Source: JBDRLD01 sp043813445 (GTDB lineage: Bacteria > Patescibacteriota > Patescibacteriia > JACPHY01). From it: a DNA stretch of 8,369 nucleotides. The notes below the pieces were generated by a model. The model ran no database searches. It saw only the letters and a list, made by a program, of their open reading frames with translations, and was not told the DNA's origin. Positions 1 through 5,857 of this stretch are shown piece by piece (positions within the stretch are counted from its first letter, which is position 1; each line of letters begins with the position of its first letter). The translations under genes and the position numbers were made by a program. Location: assembly GCA_043813445.1 (NCBI GenBank), contig JBDRLD010000106.1, positions 1 to 8,369 on the forward strand, in the 5' to 3' direction.

Positions 1-154
1 GAAGATACGATCTTGAGGAACACCGACACCGTACTCGTACATGCCCTTCGACTCCGCTCCGCTTCTCTCAGGGAATAATGATGCAGAACGAGAAGGGCAC
101 GTATCGAGGACTGACCTTGCTAGGGCGGGCCGAAGATACGATCTTGAGGAACAC
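1..154. repeat. 23-bp direct repeat pair flanking a CCCTTCGAC-type repeat
   Basis: The same 23 bases (starting GAAGATACGATCTTGAGG) occur at 1-23 and 132-154. Each copy contains a short hairpin, AAGAT-ACG-ATCTT. Between them lies an element that begins CCCTTCGACTCC at 44 and ends CTCAGGGA near 73. It resembles the repeats at 2435-2534. The segment 36-50 also pairs imperfectly with 89-104, around a shared TGCCCTTC core. The first copy touches the window edge, so the array may continue to the left. The identity is read directly; the function is unknown. Confidence 0.7.
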
Positions 155-384
155 ACAAAACACTGACTAACGTCTCAATATCCCCGAATATATTGTATCG
201 TCATCCGTCAATCTCTGCACATACCTCCTTATACTCCGTAAACAATACACCAGAGTAACCAAAACACAGCCTCTCCGCCTTCTTGTATACGCTATAGTAC
301 TAAAAATAAAAAATTGTCTGCCCTTACCAAGAGACGAAAGTCTAATCGCGTTCCGCCGACCCTTTCCCCTTCGGTTTTGCGCAT
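155..384. other. intergenic stretch, no gene seen
   Basis: This stretch is AT-richer than its surroundings. Open frames cross it on both strands, but they run through the repeat and the hairpin at 388-417 and have low-complexity, arginine- and proline-rich translations with no recognisable domain. I see no convincing promoter pair. It may be only the spacer between the 5' repeats and the terminator of the candidate RNA. Confidence 0.5.
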
Positions 385-652
385 GGAAAACCCGCGGGCG
401 TACTTGCCCGCGGGTTTCGGCGGTTGGCCACCTCGGATGTGCCGAGTGTTCGTGCGCCGGTTGTGGGAGGCGGGGACTCCCCAAGGATGCATCAGCAGGG
501 CATCGACTTCCACGACCAGGCTCTACGACAGGAGGAACCCAGTGGAACCCCATCGGTTTGGTGGTCAGAAAGCCAGGAGTCCCCTCCTCTGGTGGCGACG
601 AATATCGTCGTCCGTCAGGGGATGGGAACCTCACATTTCAGCTCAGCGACTT
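385..652 (-). ncRNA. candidate structured non-coding RNA
   Basis: No protein gene is convincing here, yet on the minus strand the region reads like an RNA gene. A promoter-like pair, TTGGCA (681-686) and GATAAA (660-665), is spaced by 15 bases. Several local hairpins follow: CGACGA-TAT-TCGTCG (597-611), a seven-pair stem with a two-base bulge closed by a GGGA (GNRA-type) loop (about 573-592), CCCATC pairing with GATGGG at longer range, GGGG-AGT-CCCC (473-483), and CACTCGG pairing with CCGAGGTG through one bulge (about 430-449). The segment ends in a perfect 12-bp GC-rich stem followed by TTTT. I compared it from memory with RNase P RNA, tmRNA, 6S and SRP RNA and saw none of their conserved cores. 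The strand choice rests on the T-tract and the promoter. It could also be a decayed gene. Confidence 0.4.
388..417 (-). terminator. strong GC-rich hairpin, terminator-like
   Basis: AAACCCGCGGGC (388-399) and GCCCGCGGGTTT (406-417) form a perfect 12-bp stem with a six-base loop. Read on the minus strand the stem runs into TTTTCC. On the plus strand only TTT precedes CGGCGG. Minus-strand termination of the candidate RNA is therefore the better reading. Confidence 0.65.
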
Positions 653-940
653 GCATCGCTTTATCATGTGATTGAAATCCTGCCAAGTGGCTCGGCTAAC
701 AGTCTTTTACCGGTCCCATTAACGAATCTAGTCAAATTATCGTTACTAAATGGTGGATTGGACAAATGTACAAACATGGCCGGACTTCCTAAGTGTGCCA
801 CGTGGCACAATCGATTTGATGCGATGTTTTCTAGTTTAGAGTACACGGCCATAGCAGTGTCCAATTGGTCCAACGAAGGGCGATCCCAGAGTCTGTCCTG
901 CCTGCCCGCCTCTGGAGGGAGTCTGCGAAGGATCCGCGTA
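653..940. other. intergenic stretch with a 16-bp palindrome
   Basis: No gene is supported. The open frames crossing this stretch have no domain signal and overlap the repeat cluster to the right. The one clear structure is TGTGCCACGTGGCACA at 794-809, a perfect 16-bp palindrome centred on CACGTG. It could be a binding site for a dimeric regulator or a remnant of a mobile repeat. Confidence 0.45.
660..686 (-). promoter_or_regulatory. possible promoter of the candidate RNA
   Basis: On the minus strand TTGGCA (five of six to TTGACA) and GATAAA (four of six to TATAAT) are separated by 15 bases, slightly short of the usual 16-18. The predicted start is near 652, just inside a small hairpin, AGCGA-tgcaag-TCGCT (645-660). 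This is a motif match only. Confidence 0.3.
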
Positions 941-1164
941 TGTCGCCCGTCCGGACCCCGGTCATGCGACCACAGTCATTCGACGTGGCAGAGCGGGGCA
1001 TTGCGTCGCCACCGCCCCTACGTCAAATCGGGAACAGGATAAATCGTCCATCCGGACGGGCGGGGATTGAACCCCGCCCCTACGTCAGGAATTGACCTCG
1101 TAGGGGCGGCCTTCCATGGCCGCCCGTCCGGACGGGCGGGGACGTCGCCACCGCCCCTACGTCA
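941..1164. repeat. cluster of GC-rich hairpin repeats (CGTAGGGGCGG family)
   Basis: Several copies of one short palindromic element lie here in both orientations. The clearest are 1055-1087 (minus), 1096-1128 (plus) and 1131-1164 (minus). Partial relatives lie at about 944-960 and 1003-1025. Shared ends read CGTAGGGGCGG and CCGCCCGTC. Each forms a stem around a short loop, for example GGGCGGGG-TTCAAT-CCCCGCCC and GGGCGGCC-TTCCAT-GGCCGCCC. Adjacent copies meet in a 20-bp perfect palindrome at 1120-1139 that includes CGCCCGTCCGGACGGGCG. A further copy is at 8313-8345. The arrangement resembles REP/BIME-type intergenic repeats. No transposase is in the window. Confidence 0.8.
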
Positions 1165-1204
1165 GATAAACGCAATGTCCAACACTTAGTGTTGGACATC
1201 CTAA
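1165..1204. repeat. insert of about 40 bp carrying a 12+12 bp palindrome
   Basis: ATGTCCAACACT (1175-1186) and AGTGTTGGACAT (1188-1199) form perfect 12-bp arms around a single T. The surrounding segment sits between CCTACGTCA (ending 1164) and AATCGGGAGCAG (1205-1216). In the neighbouring repeat those two flanks are joined directly (1017-1037: CCTACGTCA then AATCGGGAACAG). The segment therefore looks like a small palindromic element inserted into one repeat copy. No duplication of the target is obvious. Confidence 0.6.
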
Positions 1205-1256
1205 AATCGGGAGCAGACGCAGCAGGATGACGGAGCATTGACCCGTAGCGGAAATG

Positions 1257-1286
1257 AAACCCACCCGGCATACGCAGGGTGGGTTT
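1257..1286 (-). terminator. terminator downstream of the CorA gene
   Basis: AAACCCACCC (1257-1266) and GGGTGGGTTT (1277-1286) form a perfect 10-bp stem with a ten-base loop. It lies 28 bases past the CorA stop codon on the minus strand and is followed there by a short T-containing run (TTTCATTTCC). It fits an intrinsic terminator for that gene, though the T-tract is interrupted. Confidence 0.7.
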
Positions 1287-1314
1287 GGGTGTTGTGTGGA
1301 ATTACGCTTTGATT

Positions 1315-2226
1315 TCAAAACCATCGTCTCCACTTGAAGAAAGCGAGCATGGCGATACCGAGCGTTGCGAGACCCAATGCGATGATAAGAAACCCGTTTT
1401 CTTGTTGAACGAGTGGTGTTCCTATGGCGCCCATACCGAAAACGGCAGCAATCATGGAGAGCGGGAAGGTGAGTGTCGCGACCACCGAGAGCGCCGTGGT
1501 TGCGCGATTGGTGCGATGTGTAACCAGTGCCTGCTGAGTTTCGTGGATATGGCTGATTGCTGAGGCAAAGTCCGCAAGGAGGACCGCAATCTCCTCGGCC
1601 TTATCGTAAATGTGATCAAGTCGAATTTTTGTATCTCGCGACATGTGTGACGCGCTCTCCTTACGGAATTGGTCAAGCACGTGGACATTCGGTGAGAATC
1701 CGCGGCCGAACGAGACTACGTTCCTGCGGAGGAGCGCGGTGCGAATGATCTCACTCTCTTTGAAGTGCTCCTGAACGAAGTGCTCCTGTTCATCAATATC
1801 ATTCTGGAGGTGAACAATGATCGGCGCGCAGTAATCCAGTAGTCGCTCGAGAATATCCAGAACGTGGTTGGTCGAATTATCTACAAAGAAATCTTTCGAG
1901 CGACCACTACGGAGCTCCGCCTCGAGTTCTTCGAAAATTGGGATGTGGTTCGCATGGAGCGTGATGATGGTGTCTTTGAGGATAAAGACATCAACCTCTT
2001 CGGTGGTCACCGCATGGCGTTCGCGGTCGAACCAGGGGAAGAGAAGCACCATGAAGTAGTAGCCGTCTCGTGCCACACATTTTGGTCGTTGGAGCGGTGG
2101 GAGGCATTCCTTCAGGTCGCGCTCGCTGAGCAACTTAAACTGTTCGCGTAGTTGTACGACGCGACGAAGTGTGACACTCTTCACGTTGATCCACTGCACA
2201 CCGCGCTTGCGAGTGGGATGGGCCAT
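1315..2226 (-). CDS. corA: CorA-family divalent cation transporter with GMG motif
   Basis: This 303-residue protein has the CorA (2-TM-GxN) plan: a soluble alpha/beta N-terminal domain (about 10-105), a long helical stalk (about 115-240) and two C-terminal membrane helices (about 245-264 and 279-297), ending in a basic KWRRWF tail. Family members are pentameric Mg2+/Co2+ channels of the inner membrane. The loop after the first helix reads AVFGMGAIGTPL, so the usual GMN signature is GMG (residues 264-266). The third codon is GGC, two changes away from an Asn codon. The Asn carbonyl and side chain help form the selectivity filter, so ion preference may differ or the protein may not be a classical Mg2+ channel. 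The start ATG is well placed for length; no other Met occurs until residue 59. The gene is monocistronic, with a hairpin terminator close behind. Membership in the superfamily is secure. The substrate is not. Confidence 0.88.
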   Translation of the reverse strand: MAHPTRKRGVQWINVKSVTLRRVVQLREQFKLLSERDLKECLPPLQRPKCVARDGYYFMVLLFPWFDRERHAVTTEEVDVFILKDTIITLHANHIPIFEELEAELRSGRSKDFFVDNSTNHVLDILERLLDYCAPIIVHLQNDIDEQEHFVQEHFKESEIIRTALLRRNVVSFGRGFSPNVHVLDQFRKESASHMSRDTKIRLDHIYDKAEEIAVLLADFASAISHIHETQQALVTHRTNRATTALSVVATLTFPLSMIAAVFGMGAIGTPLVQQENGFLIIALGLATLGIAMLAFFKWRRWF

Positions 2227-2234
2227 AGTTCTCT

Positions 2235-2243
2235 AGTATATCA
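2235..2243 (-). promoter_or_regulatory. extended -10 promoter of the CorA gene, near-leaderless
   Basis: On the minus strand TGATATACT forms an extended -10 (TGN plus TATACT, five of six to consensus). It ends eight bases before the CorA ATG. Transcription would start at about 2227-2229, giving a leader of one to three bases and no room for a ribosome binding site. The -35 position (AGTACA at 17 bp) is poor, as expected for extended -10 promoters. Confidence 0.5.
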
Positions 2244-2318
2244 AGAGTGAAGAAGATTGTACTGTGGAGAGAGTGTTGCTGTTGCATAACCGCATTGTCG
2301 CACTTGTGGCGTTTTGCA

Positions 2319-2327
2319 TGGTACAAT
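2319..2327 (+). promoter_or_regulatory. possible extended -10 promoter of the ATPase operon
   Basis: TGGTACAAT (TGN plus TACAAT, five of six to TATAAT) lies about 250 bases upstream of the first operon gene and is back to back with the CorA promoter. No good -35 stands at the usual spacing. If it is used, the mRNA leader is about 240 nt and includes both 33-bp repeats. A promoter nearer to the gene cannot be excluded. Confidence 0.35.
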
Positions 2328-2434
2328 GCGACTAGAATGAGACTGTACAAAAACTCGAAACGAACTCCTGAGCTTGCACCCCATGTCGAATGACCGTGGT
2401 CGAAGGGGCGGCGCATGGTGTCAATAGCGTGAAG

Positions 2435-2534
2435 CCCTTCGACTCGCGGACTCGCTCAGGGAGTATTTGGAGTCAAAGAATTGACCAATGTCACGCCCTT
2501 CTTCGACTCGCGGACTCGCTCAGGGAGTATTTGG
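2435..2534. repeat. two 33-bp direct repeats in the operon leader
   Basis: Positions 2438-2470 and 2502-2534 are identical over 33 bases, starting TTCGACTCGCGGACTCGC and ending GGGAGTATTTGG, with 31 bases between them. Both are of the CCCTTCGAC...CTCAGGGA type and are related to the element at 44-73. Inside each, GACTCGC occurs twice. They lie 40 bases upstream of the ATG of the next gene, so they would be part of its transcript if the promoter at 2319 is used. Confidence 0.8.
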
Positions 2535-2573
2535 GGAGCACTTGTACACTTTTTCTACAGTCTCAGAATACAC

Positions 2574-3041
2574 ATGGCGGAAACGACACCACTACCATCG
2601 ATGGAGCGGATGCAGCCAGGCGGACTCGAGCGTGTTGAACAACAGCTCGAGCAGGTTTCGCATACTCGTGAGGCCCCGAGGGTCGCTCCAACGCATCCCG
2701 TACTCGGATCGGCCGCATTTTCTGCGTCCACAGCCGCCTCACAACAAGTGGCTCCAAAGACTCCGCTTCGTGAGGACATCGAGGCCGCACTTGCTGACGA
2801 TCGTATCCGCGAGCTCTACGCGGCACTCGAACCGAGTGTACAGCAAGCATTTCGAGTTGCTGCAGAGCGGCTCGCAGCGCGGATCGAAGTGATGATCGCG
2901 AAGCAGAAGCTTAACATCGACGACGTACATGAGGAGATCGTCGACTGGCTCCACATTATTCCAACTATTAATCGGTGGTTTCTTGTTCAAGAGGCGAAGG
3001 TGAAGACCGATGCCATGCTCAAACTCCTTCATCAGCAGTAA
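2574..3041 (+). CDS. small helical protein of unknown function, first gene of ATPase operon
   Basis: I do not recognise this 155-residue protein as a named family. Residues 1-62 are rich in Ala, Pro, Gln and Ser and probably disordered. Residues 63-155 look all-helical, with a hydrophobic core around IVDWLHIIPTINRWFLVQEA (122-141) and a basic, amphipathic C-terminus. There is no signal peptide or clear membrane helix. I chose the ATG at 2574 because the frame upstream of it is only the translated 33-bp repeat. No clear Shine-Dalgarno sequence precedes it. The gene ends 32 bases before the likely start of the ATPase gene, so the two are probably co-transcribed. A partner or adaptor of the ATPase is the simplest guess, from position only. 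Confidence 0.75.
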   Translation: MAETTPLPSMERMQPGGLERVEQQLEQVSHTREAPRVAPTHPVLGSAAFSASTAASQQVAPKTPLREDIEAALADDRIRELYAALEPSVQQAFRVAAERLAARIEVMIAKQKLNIDDVHEEIVDWLHIIPTINRWFLVQEAKVKTDAMLKLLHQQ

Positions 3042-3073
3042 GCTTTCGTTGTACACTCGTCAATATCAGCACT

Positions 3074-5527
3074 GTGCTTATCCCACTTCCATACGCATTC
3101 CTTTTTTCGGCCGTTGCGATCCTCCTAATCATCGCTGCGATTGTTGCGGTGCTTTTTGGTATTCGCGCGTTCCTTCGGCGTCATGTATCTGTCCGACGTG
3201 CGTTCAATACTGTCGTGCTACAAGTCATTGTTCCAAAGGAAACATCGGCGTCCTCGAAGGGTGGCGATGAGGACTCGAGTGTTCAGAAGGTTCAGGAGGC
3301 AATCGCAAAAACTGAGGCATTCTTCACGTCTATCGCCGGCCTTCGGGCAAAGCGTGGGATTGTTTCGTGGCTCACCGGTCGTGACGACCACTTCTCGTTC
3401 GAAATTGTTGCTCTCCGTGGGCAAGTGAGGTTTTATGTTGCGGTGCCGCGAGATTTTCAGTCATATCTTGAGGAGCAGCTGCACGCACAAATCGATGATG
3501 CGTACATTGAGGAGGCGCAGGACTATGACATCTTTCAAGCGCAGGGTGTTATTCTCGGGACGACGCTCACATTTAAGAAGTCGGTCTTTTTCCCGATTCG
3601 GTCGTATAAGGATGTCGAGTCAGACCCACTTGATGCACTCACGAATGCCATGAGCCGTGTGACGGAAGTAGAGGGCGCGGCCATGCAGTTTATCGTACGC
3701 TCTGCGCGGAAGGAGTGGCGCTCCGGCGGAGTACATATTGCACAGGAGATGCAGCAGGGGAAGACTCTGCAGGATGCGATGGGTAGTCGCGTGCTGAAGG
3801 CGGTACATCGAGATCTACAGCTCGTCACTGGGAAGAAAGAGGAAGAAGAGAAGGCACACCAGCTGTCTCCAATGGAGCAGGAAATCGTGAAGGGACTCGA
3901 GGAGAAGGCGGCAAAGTTTGGCCTCGATGTGAATATTCGCATATTGGTGTCCGCAGCGGACAAAGCGCGGGCGGAGCTCGCTCTCAATTCGATTACGCAG
4001 GCGTTCGCGCAGTACGCAATTCCGCAGTACGGGAACATGTTTGTCGTGGGCAAGGCAACGTCAAAGCCAAGGCTTATTCAGCAGTTTATCTACCGACAAT
4101 TCAATGAACGGAAGCGCATGGTGCTGAATACCGAGGAGATGGCGAGTATTTGGCATTTGCCGTTGGCATCCACAGAGACGCCGAATATCCACTGGCTGAT
4201 TGCGCGTCGCGCCGCGCCACCGGTGAATCTTCCGCAGGAAGGTATCATTCTTGGCGATGCAACGTATCGCGGGAAGAAATCCGTCGTACGCATCAAGCGC
4301 GAGGATCGTCAGCGACACATGTACATCATTGGTGGAACTGGCGTTGGAAAATCTACCGTCATGGAAAACATGGCTTTGCAGGATATTCGCGCTGGTGAGG
4401 GAGTGGCCATTATCGATCCGCACGGCGGGCTCGTCGAGAATATTCTTCCATGCATTCCGAAAGAACGCGCGGATGATGTTATTATTTTCGACCCGTCAGA
4501 TATTCAGCGTCCGGTGGGACTGAATATGCTTGAAGCGAGGACTCCGGAGGAGATAGACTTCGCGACACAGGAGATGATTGCGATTTTCTACAAGCTCGTT
4601 TCGGATCCGCAGATGATTGGGCCGATGTTCGAACACTACATGCGGAACGCGATGATTACGCTCATGTCGGATCCGGAGAACCCCGGAACGATTGTCGAGA
4701 TTCCGCGCATTCTTACCGATCCGGAGTTCCAGAAAGCGAAACTGAAGCACGTGACCGATCCGATTGTGCGCGCGTTCTGGGAGAAGGAGCTTCCGCAGAC
4801 ATCAGGACAGACAAAGGGAGAGATGTTGCCGTATCTCGTATCGAAGATTGGCCGGTTTATCGAGAACACGATGGTTCGAAACATTATCGGCCAGCAGCGC
4901 TCCGGATTCGACTTCCGGAAAGTAATGGACGAGAAGAAGATTCTGCTTGTGAATCTCTCCAAGGGGAAGGTGGGGGAGATGAACGCGAAGCTGCTCGGTC
5001 TTATCTGCGTGACCAAGTTGCAGATGGCGGCACTCGCACGGGCGAACATGCCGGAGAATCAGCGCGTAGATTTCTACCTCTACATTGATGAGTTTCAGAA
5101 CTTCGTGACGGATTCTATTGCCACCATTCTCGCAGAGGCACGGAAATATCGGTTGAATCTCATCATGGCGCATCAGTATATTAATCAGCTCGTACAGAAT
5201 AACGACACATCGGTACGCGACGCGGTGTTCGGGAACGTCGGCACGATGATTTGCTACCGCATCGGTGTGGATGACGCAGAGACAATTACGCAGCAACTTG
5301 CGCCGGTGGTGAGTCAGTTCGACGTGATGAATATCGAGAAGTACAATGCGTACATCCGTCTTATGATCGATAATTCTGCGCAGCGCGCGTTCAATTTTGC
5401 GGCTCGTCCGCCGATCCAAGGGGATCCGAATGTTGCGAGCGCCATTACGCAGATGTCACGGTTGAAGTTTGGGCGTGATCGCATGGTGGTGGAGCAGGAG
5501 GTTGTGGATCGGAGTCAGTTGGCGTAA
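3074..5527 (+). CDS. membrane-anchored VirD4/TraD-like type IV secretion ATPase
   Basis: This 817-residue protein (from the GTG at 3074) belongs to the large FtsK/HerA/VirD4 group of DNA- or substrate-pumping ATPases. An N-terminal membrane helix (about 6-30: AFLFSAVAILLIIAAIVAVL) is followed by basic residues, placing the rest in the cytoplasm. Residues 40-410 form a long non-catalytic region. The motor carries Walker A GGTGVGKST (420-428, Lys426), IDPHGG (447-452), Walker B YLYIDEFQNF with Asp672-Glu673, and MAHQY (698-702) as the likely sensor/Q motif. Conserved blocks in between (FEHYMRNAM, YLVSKIGRF, LLVNLSKGKVGE) match VirD4/TraD-type proteins often annotated as type IV secretion DNA-binding domain proteins. 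An upstream in-frame ATG at 2975 would overlap the previous gene by 67 bases and add an unlikely Cys-rich stretch, so GTG is preferred, though no Shine-Dalgarno is seen. No relaxase, VirB4, pilin or channel gene is nearby. Its substrate (DNA for transfer or uptake, or pilus protein) is unknown. Confidence 0.85.
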   Translation: MLIPLPYAFLFSAVAILLIIAAIVAVLFGIRAFLRRHVSVRRAFNTVVLQVIVPKETSASSKGGDEDSSVQKVQEAIAKTEAFFTSIAGLRAKRGIVSWLTGRDDHFSFEIVALRGQVRFYVAVPRDFQSYLEEQLHAQIDDAYIEEAQDYDIFQAQGVILGTTLTFKKSVFFPIRSYKDVESDPLDALTNAMSRVTEVEGAAMQFIVRSARKEWRSGGVHIAQEMQQGKTLQDAMGSRVLKAVHRDLQLVTGKKEEEEKAHQLSPMEQEIVKGLEEKAAKFGLDVNIRILVSAADKARAELALNSITQAFAQYAIPQYGNMFVVGKATSKPRLIQQFIYRQFNERKRMVLNTEEMASIWHLPLASTETPNIHWLIARRAAPPVNLPQEGIILGDATYRGKKSVVRIKREDRQRHMYIIGGTGVGKSTVMENMALQDIRAGEGVAIIDPHGGLVENILPCIPKERADDVIIFDPSDIQRPVGLNMLEARTPEEIDFATQEMIAIFYKLVSDPQMIGPMFEHYMRNAMITLMSDPENPGTIVEIPRILTDPEFQKAKLKHVTDPIVRAFWEKELPQTSGQTKGEMLPYLVSKIGRFIENTMVRNIIGQQRSGFDFRKVMDEKKILLVNLSKGKVGEMNAKLLGLICVTKLQMAALARANMPENQRVDFYLYIDEFQNFVTDSIATILAEARKYRLNLIMAHQYINQLVQNNDTSVRDAVFGNVGTMICYRIGVDDAETITQQLAPVVSQFDVMNIEKYNAYIRLMIDNSAQRAFNFAARPPIQGDPNVASAITQMSRLKFGRDRMVVEQEVVDRSQLA

Positions 5528-5531
5528 TGAT

Positions 5532-5855
5532 ATGAAGCGATTGAAATTTTCGTCAGAACTCGTTCCTCTTGTGCGGAGCGGCGAGAAAACTACCACATGG
5601 CGATGTTTTGATGAAAAGGGGATTAAGACCGGAGACGAGCTTTCGTTGTGCAACGGGGAAGGCGTGGAATTCGCGGTTGCTGATGCGACCGCAGTGAAAG
5701 AAGTGGCATTTCGTGATCTCACCTCGGAAGATCGCTCCGGACACGATTCGTACGCGACGGACGAGGAAATGTATGTGGCTTTCACTCAATTCTATGGATG
5801 CCCGATCGGTCCGGAGACACTCGTGAAGATCATACACTTCACGCTGCGCGTGTAG
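5532..5855 (+). CDS. ASCH-domain protein, YqfB-like
   Basis: This 107-residue protein is a single ASCH domain, a PUA-like beta-barrel fold linked to RNA binding or modified-nucleoside chemistry. The N-terminus MKRLKFSSELVPLVRSGEKT followed by TTWR, then KTGDELSL, is the typical start: a strand, a helix, and the (G)xKTxTxR turn. In E. coli YqfB, an N4-acetylcytidine amidohydrolase, the catalytic residues are Lys21, Thr24 and Glu74. Lys19 and Thr22 here fill the first two. In the third region (LTSEDRSGHDSY, 63-74) I cannot align a Glu with confidence; His71 or Asp72 falls near it. Activity is therefore uncertain. The ATG lies four bases after the ATPase stop and two bases before the next gene there are again no spare bases, so translation is probably coupled. 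No Shine-Dalgarno is visible. The fold assignment is fairly sure, the reaction is not. Confidence 0.78.
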   Translation: MKRLKFSSELVPLVRSGEKTTTWRCFDEKGIKTGDELSLCNGEGVEFAVADATAVKEVAFRDLTSEDRSGHDSYATDEEMYVAFTQFYGCPIGPETLVKIIHFTLRV

Positions 5856-5857
5856 TT

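Noticed and set aside
167..634. Minus-strand open frame of 155 codons
   Set aside because: It runs through the GC-rich hairpin at 388-417 and the candidate RNA, has an Arg/Pro-rich translation without domain signal, and overlaps other open frames of similar quality.
314..1042. Plus-strand open frame of 242 codons
   Set aside because: It crosses the terminator hairpin, a region of mixed composition and the repeat cluster. The translation has no recognisable motif and looks like chance openness in GC-rich DNA.
1279..1563. Plus-strand open frame opposite the CorA C-terminus
   Set aside because: It lies fully antisense to the conserved membrane segment of CorA and starts inside the terminator hairpin.
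2435..2534. Minimal CRISPR array (two 33-bp repeats, 31-bp spacer)
   Set aside because: There are only two units, no cas genes, and the repeat belongs to a dispersed CCCTTCGAC...CAGGGA family also seen at 44-73.
2481..2573. N-terminal extension of the small operon protein
   Set aside because: The in-frame ATG at 2481 would make the 33-bp intergenic repeat coding. The repeat also occurs at 2438-2470 outside the frame, so ATG 2574 is the better start.
2975..3073. Longer start for the ATPase at ATG 2975
   Set aside because: It would overlap the previous gene by 67 bases and add a Cys- and Arg-containing stretch in front of a typical N-terminal membrane helix. GTG 3074 gives a normal start.
4802..5419. 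Minus-strand open frame of 205 codons opposite the ATPase
   Set aside because: It is antisense to the conserved Walker B region. Its His/Arg-rich translation is a shadow of the plus-strand codons. The same holds for the frame at 3535-4053.
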